Made by a program: the position numbers and the translations under genes. Below the pieces are notes generated by a model, which worked only from the letters and a program-made list of their open reading frames with translations, did not search any database and was not told the origin of the DNA. DNA of 64,000 nucleotides from contig JAKZES010000003.1 in assembly GCA_022548915.1 (NCBI GenBank), positions 162,754 to 226,753 of the forward strand. The letters are read 5' to 3'. How positions within the stretch are numbered: the first letter of the stretch is position 1; every line of letters starts with the position of its first letter. Source of the DNA: Verrucomicrobiaceae bacterium E54 (GTDB taxonomy: Bacteria > Verrucomicrobiota > Verrucomicrobiia > Verrucomicrobiales > Akkermansiaceae). This document shows positions 51,907-60,018 of this stretch, one piece after another.

Positions 51907-52011
51907 TAGACTGCGGCGATTCATCGCCGCTTTGGCGAAGCATTTCAATGCGAGCCGGGCCATCGGCGATGAATCGCCTCCATCAAAGCGGCGATGAATC
52001 GCCGCAGTCTA
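51907..52011. repeat. Palindromic intergenic repeat, 27-bp perfect arms
   Basis: TAGACTGCGGCGATTCATCG (the first 20 of 27 bases, 51907-51933) has its exact complement at 51985-52011. The 51-bp centre itself holds a partial inverted copy (GGCGATGAATCGCC near 51965). Transcribed, it would form a long hairpin. It belongs to the type of interspersed palindromes (REP/MITE-like) seen elsewhere in the right third of the window. The rest of 51768-52190 holds no supported gene. Confidence 0.8.
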
Positions 52012-52190
52012 CATGGGGGATGCCTGCCTGCCGGCGTCGGCCCGGGAGAAGGCCCCGCCGCAAGGGCGGACTGAGGTTCTCGTACGGCTTCGCTGGCCAA
52101 TCCGAAATCGTGACGCCGGGAAGGGTTTCTGGCCGGCAAGTCCCGGCCATGCCCACCACTTTCAGTCTCGCGGGGCCCTTTCACTGTGTT

Positions 52191-52922
52191 TCAGGAGCTG
52201 GCCTCCATCTGGGCCGACATCTTCCTGCGGATCGACCGGACCAGCGAGACGATGCCGAGAACGATCAGCATCGCCACGATGACAACTGCCGGGATGACCC
52301 ACGCGGGCAACGGGATCGGCGCGGTGTAGCGCTGGTGGATCGGCTCATCGAGGGCCTGACCGAGCGTCCGCTTCCAGATCAGCGTGCGACCGTTGTCTTC
52401 GACAAGGTCGGCGTTGTGGTTCTCGGCGGCCTTGGGGAGGTGGATGATGTACTCGAACTGACGTTGCTCTCGTTCCTCCCGTCCGATGGCGAGGGTGGCC
52501 AGTCCGAGGGCGTTGGCGACGTTGATCTCCCGATGGGTCTGAACCTTCAGGCCGTCGAGGCGGACATCAATCGTTCCAGCGAGGTTGCGGCTGCTGGCCG
52601 GGAGATCCTGGAACGCCTCGGTCTGCTTGAGATCCATGAGCGCCAGCATCGTGTCGGCGACGATCTCGATGTGAATGCGGGCATCGGTTCCATCGTCGAT
52701 GATTTCCAGCGTCTCAAGGCGGACCCTGGGTTCGGAGGCGATCAATTTGTCGATCTCCTCGCGGATGCCTTCCTTTCCCCTGACGGCTCGCAGCGCCGTT
52801 GGTGGGACCGAGTAGTCGAAGACGAGTCGGCCGGAACCGTCGGCGGCGACGGTGACCTCTTCCCGGACGTCGAAGCAGGACGACAGGAGGAGCGTCAGGG
52901 TGAGCAGCAGCAGGCGCTTCAT
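52191..52922 (-). CDS. Membrane-anchored lipoprotein, 243 aa
   Basis: A lipoprotein signal peptide (KRLLLLTLTLLLSSC, Cys at about residue 16) is followed by a beta-rich domain with DGSGRLVFDYSVPPTALR. A single transmembrane helix near the end (AWVIPAVVIVAMLIVLGIV, about 208-226) and a basic cytoplasmic tail (RSIRRKMSAQMEASS) follow. A protein with both an N-terminal lipid anchor and a C-terminal span is unusual. The family is not recognised. It is read divergently from the methyltransferase gene at 53017. Confidence 0.68.
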   Translation of the reverse strand: MKRLLLLTLTLLLSSCFDVREEVTVAADGSGRLVFDYSVPPTALRAVRGKEGIREEIDKLIASEPRVRLETLEIIDDGTDARIHIEIVADTMLALMDLKQTEAFQDLPASSRNLAGTIDVRLDGLKVQTHREINVANALGLATLAIGREEREQRQFEYIIHLPKAAENHNADLVEDNGRTLIWKRTLGQALDEPIHQRYTAPIPLPAWVIPAVVIVAMLIVLGIVSLVRSIRRKMSAQMEASS

Positions 52923-52982
52923 GCGCGGGAAGATGGGGGAGGAAAGATGGGGGAGGAAAGGTGGAAGATGGGAGGGTGAGGC

Positions 52983-53010
52983 TTGCGTGGTTGGAGATGG
53001 GCGCGATGCT
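52983..53010 (+). promoter_or_regulatory. Putative promoter of the polyketide operon
   Basis: TTGCGT at 52983-52988, a 16-bp spacer and GATGCT at 53005-53010 end 6 nt before the GTG at 53017. Together with similar arrangements before 53686, 58253 and 60019 this suggests leaderless transcripts. Confidence 0.45.
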
Positions 53011-53016
53011 GGCGGC

Positions 53017-53676
53017 GTGCGTCGGGTGGTTGAGCCGGAAATTCTTGATGACTTGCCGACGGATGATCCCGAGGCCCAGTCCGCCCGTGCCGATCTGCGG
53101 CTGCTCAACTTCCTGATGGGGAATGACCGCTGGATCCTACGGCGGGTGGCGGAAATGCCGGATCGGGCGCGAAGCGGCATCGTCGAGTGGGGGGCGGGCT
53201 CGGGAGACCTGCTGCGGAGGTTGGCGGGTTTCGGGCCGGCGATCGGCGTGGACCGGGCGACGAGGCCGGACGGGCTGCCTGCGGAGATCGGTTGGAGGCG
53301 GGAGGATGTTTTCCACGACCAGACTTCGGGAGGGGTGCTGGTGACGAACTTGTTCCTGCATCACTTCGAGGCCGATGCGCTCCGGTCTCTGGGTGAACGG
53401 ATGAGCGGATTTGATGCGGTGGTGGCGGTGGAGCCGTGGCGTTCCCGCCTCGCCCTCGGACTGGGCGGGCTGATGGCTCCCTTCGTCGGCCGGGTGACCC
53501 GTCATGACATGCCGGTGAGCATCCGGGCGGGGTTCCGACGGGGAGAGCTGGCCGGGTTGCTGGGCCTGGATGCGGACGACTGGGAGATTTCGGAGCAGTT
53601 GGACGGGCGCGGCGGGCTGCGATGGCTGGCCCGGCGGCGCGACGTTCCAGGTGGCATGGTGGAGGGGAGGTGCTAG
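53017..53676 (+). CDS. SAM-dependent methyltransferase of the polyketide operon
   Basis: This 219-aa class I methyltransferase has motif I as GIVEWGAGSGDLLRRL (about residues 52-67), then a VLVTNLFLHHFEADAL segment (motif IV region), and a C-terminal RAGFRRGELAGLLGL. It probably methylates the polyketide product or an intermediate; the substrate is not visible from the sequence. It begins at GTG 53017 behind a promoter-like sequence. The FAD oxidoreductase gene starts 9 nt after its stop and the type III PKS follows, a gene set that recurs in Bacteroidetes and Verrucomicrobia. The longer frame upstream runs over the opposite-strand gene and is rejected. Confidence 0.8.
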   Translation: MRRVVEPEILDDLPTDDPEAQSARADLRLLNFLMGNDRWILRRVAEMPDRARSGIVEWGAGSGDLLRRLAGFGPAIGVDRATRPDGLPAEIGWRREDVFHDQTSGGVLVTNLFLHHFEADALRSLGERMSGFDAVVAVEPWRSRLALGLGGLMAPFVGRVTRHDMPVSIRAGFRRGELAGLLGLDADDWEISEQLDGRGGLRWLARRRDVPGGMVEGRC

Positions 53677-53679
53677 CCT
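53652..53679 (+). promoter_or_regulatory. Possible internal promoter before the FAD oxidoreductase gene
   Basis: TGGCAT at 53652-53657, a 16-bp spacer and TAGCCT at 53674-53679 end 6 nt before the TTG start at 53686. It overlaps the end of the methyltransferase gene. Confidence 0.35.
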
Positions 53680-53685
53680 GCGGCG

Positions 53686-54702
53686 TTGAAGCAGGGAGTC
53701 ATCATCGCGGGGGGCGGTCTGGCCGGGCTGGCGCTCGGGCTGGGTTTGCGGCGTCGAGGGGTCCCGGTGACCCTGCACGAGGCGGCGAGCTATCCCCGCC
53801 ACCGGGTGTGCGGTGAGTTCATTTCCGGCGTCGGGGAGGCCACGCTGGAGGCCTTGGATTTGACCGATGACCTGGCGGATGCCGCGCGGCATCGCTCGGT
53901 CGTGTGGTACCGCAAGGGTCGGAAAATCCTTGAGGATGAACTGCCGGTGCCTGCCCTCGGGATTTCGCGTCACCGGCTGGACCAGCGTCTGGCGGCGAGG
54001 TTGCGTGAGCGAGGCGGCGAGGTGGTCGAGGACTCGCGTTTTCCGCGCGAGCCGAAGCCCGGGGTGGTGTGGGCAGCGGGCCGCATCCCGGCGAAGGGCG
54101 GGTGGGTCGGACTCAAGTGCCACCTGCAGGATTTCCCGATGAGCCGGGGGCTGGAGATGCACCTCGGGTCGAACGGCTATCTCGGACTGTCACCGGTGGA
54201 GGACGGACGGGTGAATGCCTGTGGCCTGTTCAGGGTCGACCGGTCGCTGCGGGCGAAGGGAAGTGACTTGCTGCTCGAGTATCTGCGACGCGGCGGTCAT
54301 GAGGCGCTGGCAGGCCGGATGCAGTCGGCCCGGCGGGATGAGGATTCGTTTCTGGGCGTGGCCGGGTTCCGGCTTGGCTGGCAGACCGAGGAGCCCGGGG
54401 TGTGTGCGATTGGTGATGCGGCGGGGATGATCCCTCCCTTCACCGGCAACGGCATGAGCATGGCGCTGGAGTCTTCCGAGCTGGCGCTGGAACCGATCGC
54501 GGCCTGGAGCGGCGGATCCTGCGAGTGGAGCGAAGTCATCGAGGTCGTGCGACGCGATGCACGGCGGAGATTCCGGCGGCGGCTGACAAATGCGATGGCG
54601 ATCCACCGGGTGCTGCTCCATGGTGTCGGCCAGCAGGTGCTGGAGTGGACCGCCCGGAGCGGGTTGCTGCCGTTCCGTCCCCTTCTTTCCCTCGTCCGTT
54701 AG
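53686..54702 (+). CDS. FAD-dependent oxidoreductase, geranylgeranyl-reductase-like
   Basis: The N-terminal Rossmann motif VIIAGGGLAGLALGLGLRRRG (residues 5-24 in part) binds FAD. RVCGEFISGVG near 44 is the CGE-type motif of the geranylgeranyl reductase/halogenase group, and the second FAD motif is CAIGDAAGMIPPFTGNGM near 242. It is likely to oxidise or reduce the polyketide product. The TTG at 53686 is the only start that keeps the Rossmann motif at the N-terminus. The type III PKS starts 3 nt after its stop. At 338 aa it is short for the family. Confidence 0.83.
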   Translation: MKQGVIIAGGGLAGLALGLGLRRRGVPVTLHEAASYPRHRVCGEFISGVGEATLEALDLTDDLADAARHRSVVWYRKGRKILEDELPVPALGISRHRLDQRLAARLRERGGEVVEDSRFPREPKPGVVWAAGRIPAKGGWVGLKCHLQDFPMSRGLEMHLGSNGYLGLSPVEDGRVNACGLFRVDRSLRAKGSDLLLEYLRRGGHEALAGRMQSARRDEDSFLGVAGFRLGWQTEEPGVCAIGDAAGMIPPFTGNGMSMALESSELALEPIAAWSGGSCEWSEVIEVVRRDARRRFRRRLTNAMAIHRVLLHGVGQQVLEWTARSGLLPFRPLLSLVR

Positions 54703-54705
54703 ATC

Positions 54706-55722
54706 ATGTATCTGGAATCCATCGCCACGGCGCTGCCGCCTTACCGCTACACCCAACCGCAATGTCTCGACGCCCTGCGCGAGGCCGGCCTGCTCGAAAA
54801 TCTGCGGCCAGGGTCCGGGGTCCTGCTGCAGAAGGTTCTGGCGAATGGCGGGTCGGGCATCGACTCGCGCTACTTCTGCCTGCCGGACATCGCGCCGGTG
54901 ATCGGGCGGGGGGCGCAGGAGTTGAACGAGTTTTTCGAGCGCGAGGCACCGCGACTGGCGGCCGCCGCGCTGGTGCCGGCCTTGGAAAAGGCGGGCCTGC
55001 GGGCGACCGATCTGGATGCGCTGCTGGTGTGCACCTGCACCGGTTATCTGTGCCCGGGAGTGACCAGCCACGTCGCGGAAATGCTCGGGCTGAGGTCGGA
55101 CGCCTACCTGCAGGATCTGGTCGGTCTCGGATGCGGTGCGGCAGTGCCGATGCTGCGCGGGGCTGAAGGCCTGGTGGCGTCGGGCATGCGGGTGGCCACG
55201 GTGGCGGTCGAGGTGTGCTCGGCGGCGTTTTTCGCGGATGACGATCCCGGGGTGCTCATTTCCTTGTGCCTTTTTGGGGATGGAGCAGCGGCGGCGGTCT
55301 GGTCGGGTGATGCCGGCGATGGCAGGTGGCAGGCGCGGAATTTCTCCACGGTCCACCGTCCGGAGGAGCGCGAGAAGATCCGCTTCGTCAATGCCGGCGG
55401 AAAGCTGCGCAACAAGCTCGACCGGGCGGTGCCGGGGCTGGCGGCCGAGGCGGTGAAGGAGCTCTACGACCAGCTTGATGAGAAGCCGGACCGGGTGCTG
55501 GCGCACTCCGGCGGGCGGGATGTGATCGAGGCGCTCGAAGGGGTGCTGCCGCATCGCTTGAACGAGACGCGCGAGGTACTCGCCGAGTGCGGCAACATGA
55601 GCAGTCCCTCGGTGTTGTTCGCGCTGGAGAAGGCTCTGGCATCGGCGGGCGACGACTCGCGCTGGTGGTTGACGGCCTTCGGGGCGGGTTTCGCCGCGCA
55701 TGGATGCGAGATGAGCCGTTAG
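54706..55722 (+). CDS. Type III polyketide synthase (chalcone/stilbene synthase family)
   Basis: This is a ketosynthase-like homodimeric enzyme that condenses a starter acyl-CoA with malonyl-CoA units. The catalytic triad is visible: Cys in [10 protein letters not shown] near residue 143, His in VLAHSGG near 265, and Asn in [10 protein letters not shown] near 296. The Cys is near the usual position and the length of 338 aa is normal. It is the third gene of the operon, after the methyltransferase and FAD oxidoreductase. Downstream and facing it are eboC and eboE, a frequent neighbour set. The product may be an alkylresorcinol or pyrone-type lipid; the sequence does not decide. Confidence 0.92.
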   Translation: MYLESIATALPPYRYTQPQCLDALREAGLLENLRPGSGVLLQKVLANGGSGIDSRYFCLPDIAPVIGRGAQELNEFFEREAPRLAAAALVPALEKAGLRATDLDALLVCTCTGYLCPGVTSHVAEMLGLRSDAYLQDLVGLGCGAAVPMLRGAEGLVASGMRVATVAVEVCSAAFFADDDPGVLISLCLFGDGAAAAVWSGDAGDGRWQARNFSTVHRPEEREKIRFVNAGGKLRNKLDRAVPGLAAEAVKELYDQLDEKPDRVLAHSGGRDVIEALEGVLPHRLNETREVLAECGNMSSPSVLFALEKALASAGDDSRWWLTAFGAGFAAHGCEMSR

Positions 55723-55724
55723 GC

Positions 55725-55870
55725 AGGACCGCGCGACGCTGTCGCGCATTGATGGGCCTGGGCGGATTGGATTGGCTGGCGGCCATGCCGCGGTGTTGGT
55801 GATGCATCCCGGCTCCTCGAATTGGAGAGCGTCGTCGGTGGCTCAGGGCGCGACAGCGTCGCGCGGTCCT
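55725..55870. repeat. Palindromic intergenic repeat, 23-bp arms
   Basis: AGGACCGCGCGACGCTGTCG (first 20 of 23 bases at 55725-55747) has its exact complement at 55848-55870, around a 100-bp centre. Each arm also contains a small inner palindrome (GCGCGACNNNGTCGCGC). It fills nearly the whole gap between the convergent PKS and eboC genes and may act as a bidirectional terminator. Confidence 0.8.
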
Positions 55871-55872
55871 CC

Positions 55873-56835
55873 TCACGTCGCCGGCGTGAACTTCTGCAGC
55901 AACAATGCGGCCCCGAATGCCAGCGGCGGCAGCAGAAAGCCGATCCAGGTGGCGTAGGGCAGGGGGGTCTCGGGAAGCATGAAGGTGGTGGCCAGCGGAA
56001 TGGCGGCGATCCAGTCGATCAGCGGGATGCCGGCCAGCAGCTTGGAGACGAAGCGCGGGACCGGCTTGCGGAAGACCGTGAGGCAGAGCGCCATCCAGAT
56101 CGCGAAGGGAATGAGGGCGAGCGCCCCGTAAAGCGGATACCACGGAATCCACCACGCTGACATCGCAGCAAGGGGAAGCAGCAGCATCGCCCGGGAGAGG
56201 ATCAGGGTGCTGCGGGGGGGGTGGGGCAGGCTCTCGCATCGAGCGGCCAGCGAGAGTCCGGCGATGTAGGCGAGCAGTCCCAGGGCGTGGGTGGCGATCA
56301 CGAGGGCGCTTTGCAAGGCGCTGGCGAAGTCGATCCTCATGGTCGAGTCGGGCATGATCATCAGGAGGTTCGTTGGCCACGCCGCAAGGAACCCCATCAC
56401 GTAGAGTCCGGCCCGGCACAGGCCCATCGGCACCACCCCCCAGGCGGTCTTCTTGTGGATCGCCGTGTAGATCGCGATCAGGACCACGATGATCAGAGCC
56501 GTGATGCCCGAGCGCGCCGCAACGACAAAGGCAAAGGCGACGCCGAGCACGGCGGCGATGATGGCGAACTCAAGATAGGTCGAGCTGCGGAAAGTTCCCT
56601 GCGGCAGCGCGCGCTCGGGGCGGTGCTTCTTGTCCCAGTCGCGGTCGAACCAGTCGTTGGCAAGGTTGCCCGCGAAGTAGAGCAGGAGGGCGGACAGGCT
56701 GAGCCACAGCAGCACGGGGCCGATCGCCTCGGCGCCGCCCCAGTAGAAGCGCCCCAGCAGGCAACCGAGCACGACGTTGCTCACCACGCTGGGAGCGTTG
56801 GCGGTGCGCAGGCTGGCGAGGAGCGATCGCATCAT
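55873..56835 (-). CDS. eboC: UbiA-family prenyltransferase EboC
   Basis: This is an integral membrane protein with about eight to nine hydrophobic helices. The UbiA diphosphate-binding motif NDWFDRDWD lies near residue 58, preceded by LLYFAGNLA. The second Asp-rich motif of typical UbiA enzymes is replaced (GLCRAGLYVMG region), as in the EboC subgroup. EboC belongs to the ebo cluster, thought to move precursors of exported metabolites to the periplasm. Its ATG overlaps the eboE stop (TGATG). The length of 320 aa is normal. The other ebo genes (A, B, D, F) are not in the window. Confidence 0.83.
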   Translation of the reverse strand: MMRSLLASLRTANAPSVVSNVVLGCLLGRFYWGGAEAIGPVLLWLSLSALLLYFAGNLANDWFDRDWDKKHRPERALPQGTFRSSTYLEFAIIAAVLGVAFAFVVAARSGITALIIVVLIAIYTAIHKKTAWGVVPMGLCRAGLYVMGFLAAWPTNLLMIMPDSTMRIDFASALQSALVIATHALGLLAYIAGLSLAARCESLPHPPRSTLILSRAMLLLPLAAMSAWWIPWYPLYGALALIPFAIWMALCLTVFRKPVPRFVSKLLAGIPLIDWIAAIPLATTFMLPETPLPYATWIGFLLPPLAFGAALLLQKFTPAT

Positions 56836-57977
56836 CAGGCGTCGGTCTGTTCCAGGACCCAGCGGTATTCCCCGGCAATCTGGTCTTCGACGGGGCGCTT
56901 CATTTCCTCGGGCAGCACGCCCCAGGTGTAGGTCTCGATCTCGAAGTGCGAGCAGATGCCGGGATCCTCGTCGCACAGGCGCAGCACCTGCTCGGCCTGG
57001 ATGCGGGTCGACTTGAGCGGCGGCGCGGGCTCGTGGTCGAGCGGGATGTGGAAGTGGATGCGCCATTGCTCGGCGGAATCGCCGGGGTCGTGCGCGGCGA
57101 CGGCATCGGGCAGGTCGGTGTGGCGGACGATGCGCCCGTCGGGCCGGCGCTCGATGACCTGGTGGAGGTAGGTCGGCTCGTCGAAGCGCTGGGCGGTTTC
57201 GACGGCGTCGAAGTCGCGGGGGTCGAGCGCGAGCGCGGCCGAGAGGTGGATCTTGGAAATCCGCAGGCCCTCGCGGCGGAGGACCTCGAGCGAACTACGG
57301 CAGTCCTCGTACTCCAGCGCGAAGTGGCAGCAGTCGTAGTTGATGCCGATCCGCTGCTTGACCCGTTCGTGGTCGTCCGCCTCGTCGAGCAACCGGTCGA
57401 AGAAGCGCAGAGTTTCCTCGGTGTTCTCGAAATGGCCGAGCGGCTCGGGTTCGAGTCCGAGGTGAAGGTCGGTGCCGGAGACCTCGGCGAGGGCGTCGAT
57501 GTAGTCGGCCAGCTCGATCAGGTTCTCGCGGATCAGGCTTTCGTCGGCGCCGAAGGCCTTGAACGAGCCGGGCAGGGTGGAAACCGAGCCCCCGACCTTT
57601 TCCGGGGTCAGCTCGGAGACGATGGTGAAGAGGTTCTTGGTGTAGTTGACCCGGTCCGGCGAGGTCCAGTCGGGCAGGTAGACCTTTTCCTTCACCCGCG
57701 TGCCGTGGAAGTCGCCGTAGGGGAATCCGTTGATGGTGAAGACGTAGGTGTTGGTCTCGCCGAGCCAGTCCTTGAAGCGGGCGAGCTGGTCGCCCTTGAG
57801 CAATTCCCGGGCCGCGTTGGCGGAGAGCCGCAATCCGATCGCGAACGGGGCGGAGGCCCCTCCGACGAGGTCGCGGACGCGCAGCGTGTGCTTTTCCAGC
57901 ACGGCGAGGGTTTCCGCCCAGGACTCGGCCGGGTGGATGTTGGTGCAGTAGGCGAGGTGGCCGTGGGGAAAACGCAT
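56835..57977 (-). CDS. eboE: Metabolite traffic protein EboE (TIM-barrel)
   Basis: The start HLAYCTNIHPAESWAETL and the blocks TINGFPYGDFHGTRVKEKVY, LGLEPEPLGHFENTEET and NYDCCHFALEYE are characteristic of EboE, a xylose-isomerase-like TIM-barrel protein. ISKIHLSAAL and HFEIETYTWGVLP, with metal-binding-type residues, lie near the C-terminus. EboE works in the ebo metabolite export pathway; its reaction is unknown. It is the first gene of the pair eboE-eboC, with a one-base stop/start overlap. The ATG at 57977 is clear. It sits tail-to-tail beyond the polyketide operon, suggesting they share a product. Confidence 0.85.
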   Translation of the reverse strand: MRFPHGHLAYCTNIHPAESWAETLAVLEKHTLRVRDLVGGASAPFAIGLRLSANAARELLKGDQLARFKDWLGETNTYVFTINGFPYGDFHGTRVKEKVYLPDWTSPDRVNYTKNLFTIVSELTPEKVGGSVSTLPGSFKAFGADESLIRENLIELADYIDALAEVSGTDLHLGLEPEPLGHFENTEETLRFFDRLLDEADDHERVKQRIGINYDCCHFALEYEDCRSSLEVLRREGLRISKIHLSAALALDPRDFDAVETAQRFDEPTYLHQVIERRPDGRIVRHTDLPDAVAAHDPGDSAEQWRIHFHIPLDHEPAPPLKSTRIQAEQVLRLCDEDPGICSHFEIETYTWGVLPEEMKRPVEDQIAGEYRWVLEQTDA

Positions 57978-58077
57978 GGGGGATTGAAAGCCGCGACGCG
58001 CGTCGGGGCAAGGGCGGGGGGGTGTGAAGGAGCGCCGATGATGAGATCGGCATGCGCAGGTGGGGGCCGGAGACGGG

Positions 58078-58215
58078 GGGGTGGCGCTTTCCAAGCGCCA
58101 TGACGGGGCGCGGCGGCCTCCGGCCGCAGGGAGCGGGTTGCCTCATGGTGGCGGATCGCCAGCCGCGACCCGGAGGTCGCCTCGCCCGGGTATGGCCCCT
58201 GCAAGGAGCCACTCC
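58078..58215. repeat. Palindromic intergenic repeat, GGAGTGGC family
   Basis: The left arm (GGGGTGGCGCTTTCCAAGCG, then CCATGACGGGGCG) and the right arm, read in reverse complement (GGAGTGGCTCCTTGCAGGGG, then CCATACCCGGGCG), are alike. The same arm type occurs at 61863-62024 and at the window end. The element is 138 bp long and lies just upstream of the rhomboid promoter. Confidence 0.7.
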
Positions 58216-58216
58216 T

Positions 58217-58244
58217 TTGCATCCCGGCGGTTCTTCGGTAGGCT
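58217..58244 (+). promoter_or_regulatory. Putative promoter of the rhomboid gene
   Basis: TTGCAT at 58217-58222, a 16-bp spacer and TAGGCT at 58239-58244 end 8 nt before the ATG at 58253. This placement supports the chosen start and a leaderless or near-leaderless transcript. Confidence 0.5.
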
Positions 58245-58252
58245 TCCCGCGA

Positions 58253-59110
58253 ATGGAGGAGTTGCTCGATGCTTTGCGCCCGGTGGGCCGGTGGCCTTCG
58301 TTGGCGGAGGCCGACGAGCGCGCGTTGGTGGTGCTGGCGATGAATCGTGACTGCCGCGTGCGGGCCGAGCCGGAAGGCTTCGTGCTCGAGGTGGATGAGG
58401 AGGACGCGGAGCCGATCGAACAGGAACTCGCGCTCTACGAAGAGGAATGCCGGGAGGTTCCTGCGGCGATGCCGGAGGCGGTCGGCCACTCGCCTGGTCT
58501 GGGCGTTGCGCTGTTGTGGGTGCTGGCGCTGGGCTTCGTGTTCCTGCGTCAGATGACCGACCCGGCGATCACCGATCGTTTCATGAACTCGTCGATCGAC
58601 GTCATCAAGGGCGGGGAATGGTGGCGGCCGCTGACGGCGCTGTTTCTTCATGCCGACTTAGAGCACCTCATGGGCAACATCGCGATCGGCGGATTCTTTT
58701 GCCTCATGGTCGCGACGGCCTTCGGTCCGTGGCGCGGGTGGGTTCTTGTTTTCCTGTGTGGCTACGTCGGGAATCTTCTGAATGCCTGGCTCCACATGCC
58801 GGGGCCATTTCATTCCCTCGGCGCCTCCACCGCGACCTTCGGCGCGCTCGGCCTGGTCGTGGGTCACGGCTCGGTGGCCGTCTTGCGCTCCCACCACCTG
58901 CGCGAGATGAAGCGCCTGCTGGTGCCACTCGGCGTCGGCCTCGGCCTCTTCGGCTGGTTCGGGATCGGCGGGGCGGACACGGACGTGAGCGCCCACCTGC
59001 TGGGTGCGGGTTGCGGGGTGGTGCTGGGAGTGTTTGTTTCGCTCCTCAGACGCGACGCAGCATACCTCCGGTCGCCTGGAACACCTGCATCCACACGCCA
59101 TTCTTCATGA
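58253..59110 (+). CDS. Rhomboid family intramembrane serine protease
   Basis: A cytoplasmic N-terminal domain (~80 residues, acidic) is followed by six to seven membrane helices. WWRPLTALFLHADLEHLMGN (about 121-140) is the rhomboid H...HLxxN region. The catalytic Ser is in HSLGASTATFGALG near 192 (the common form is GASG), and the catalytic His is in VSAHLLGAGCG near 246. It cleaves membrane proteins within the bilayer. The last 4 nt overlap the start of the SGNH esterase gene, an ATGA coupling. The frame upstream of 58253 is only the reading of the repeat. Confidence 0.88.
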   Translation: MEELLDALRPVGRWPSLAEADERALVVLAMNRDCRVRAEPEGFVLEVDEEDAEPIEQELALYEEECREVPAAMPEAVGHSPGLGVALLWVLALGFVFLRQMTDPAITDRFMNSSIDVIKGGEWWRPLTALFLHADLEHLMGNIAIGGFFCLMVATAFGPWRGWVLVFLCGYVGNLLNAWLHMPGPFHSLGASTATFGALGLVVGHGSVAVLRSHHLREMKRLLVPLGVGLGLFGWFGIGGADTDVSAHLLGAGCGVVLGVFVSLLRRDAAYLRSPGTPASTRHSS

Positions 59111-59856
59111 ACCGCCGCAGCTTACTGATCACCGGAGCCAGCCTGCTGGGAGGCGCACCGACGGCGATGGCCGCCGTGTCGGCAACCGCCGCCGAGGGGC
59201 CGTCACTTCCTGCATTCACGCCCGGCACCCGTCTGCTCTTCCAGGGTGACTCGATCACCGACATGAAGTGGGGGCGCAACCAGAAGGACCGCAATCATTA
59301 CCTGGGCCACAGCTACGTGTTTCTGCTGGCGGCCCGTCTGGGCGTCGACATGGCGTCGATACCGCTCGATTTCCTGAACCGTGGCCACAGCGGGAACACG
59401 GTCGCAGATCTGCGCAAGCGGTGGCGGCAGGATGCCGTCGATCTCAATCCGGACGTGTTGAGCGTTCTCATCGGCACCAACGATGTCGCCTCCGGAGTTC
59501 AGGCTGACGCCTATGAAGCCGACTACCGTCATCTTCTCGAGACCAGTCGCGAGGCCAATCCGGACCTCAAACTGGTGCTGCTCGATCCCTTCGTCCTGCA
59601 GTCGGGCCCGCTGAGCGAGGAGGGCGTGTGGAAAACCCGGCGCGAGGCGACCGACGCGCTGCGCAAGGTCGTCGCCAGGCTGGCCCGCGATTTCAATGCC
59701 GTGCATGTGAAAACACAGCAGGTGTTCGATGCTGCGGCGAAGGAGGTTCCACCCGATCACTGGATCTGGGATGGCATTCATCCGCTGCCGCAGGGCCACG
59801 AACTCATCGCCCGACAGTGGTTGCATGAGGTCAGCCGACGCTGGCCAAAGGAATGA
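59107..59856 (+). CDS. SGNH/GDSL-type esterase, exported
   Basis: A twin-arginine-like signal (MNRRSLLITGASLLGG, cut after AMA or thereabouts) leads the mature enzyme. Block I is LLFQGDSITDM with the catalytic Ser near residue 48, block II is LNRGHSGNT, block III is IGTNDV, and block V is DGIHPLPQGH near 222 with the Asp and His. It is a hydrolase of acyl esters, perhaps on polysaccharides, acting outside the cytoplasm. It is coupled to the rhomboid gene by a 4-nt overlap. All catalytic residues are intact, in contrast with the esterase-like protein at 2762-4789. Confidence 0.87.
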   Translation: MNRRSLLITGASLLGGAPTAMAAVSATAAEGPSLPAFTPGTRLLFQGDSITDMKWGRNQKDRNHYLGHSYVFLLAARLGVDMASIPLDFLNRGHSGNTVADLRKRWRQDAVDLNPDVLSVLIGTNDVASGVQADAYEADYRHLLETSREANPDLKLVLLDPFVLQSGPLSEEGVWKTRREATDALRKVVARLARDFNAVHVKTQQVFDAAAKEVPPDHWIWDGIHPLPQGHELIARQWLHEVSRRWPKE

Positions 59857-59980
59857 TCAGGCTTGCTCCGGCCATCGTGGCCATGGGGGACCCTCAAGGT
59901 GTTTCTTCGCAGATCCCCAGCACTGGCCACGCCCGGATATTGCGGATTTGTCGACTTGCGGGATCGATGTGGCCGGCCGG

Positions 59981-60008
59981 TTGACAGCCCGGGCGGGATG
60001 CGTATTTT
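59981..60008 (+). promoter_or_regulatory. Sigma-70-type promoter of htpG
   Basis: TTGACA at 59981-59986 and TATTTT at 60003-60008 with a 16-bp spacer (17 if ATTTTT is used) lie 10 nt before the ATG. Transcription would begin within a few bases of the start codon. I see no CIRCE element. Confidence 0.6.
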
Positions 60009-60018
60009 TCGCGCCGCC

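Noticed and set aside
53137..55749. Long minus-strand frames opposite the polyketide operon
   Set aside because: Gln/His/Arg-rich shadow frames of GC-rich genes; the + strand proteins have clear families.
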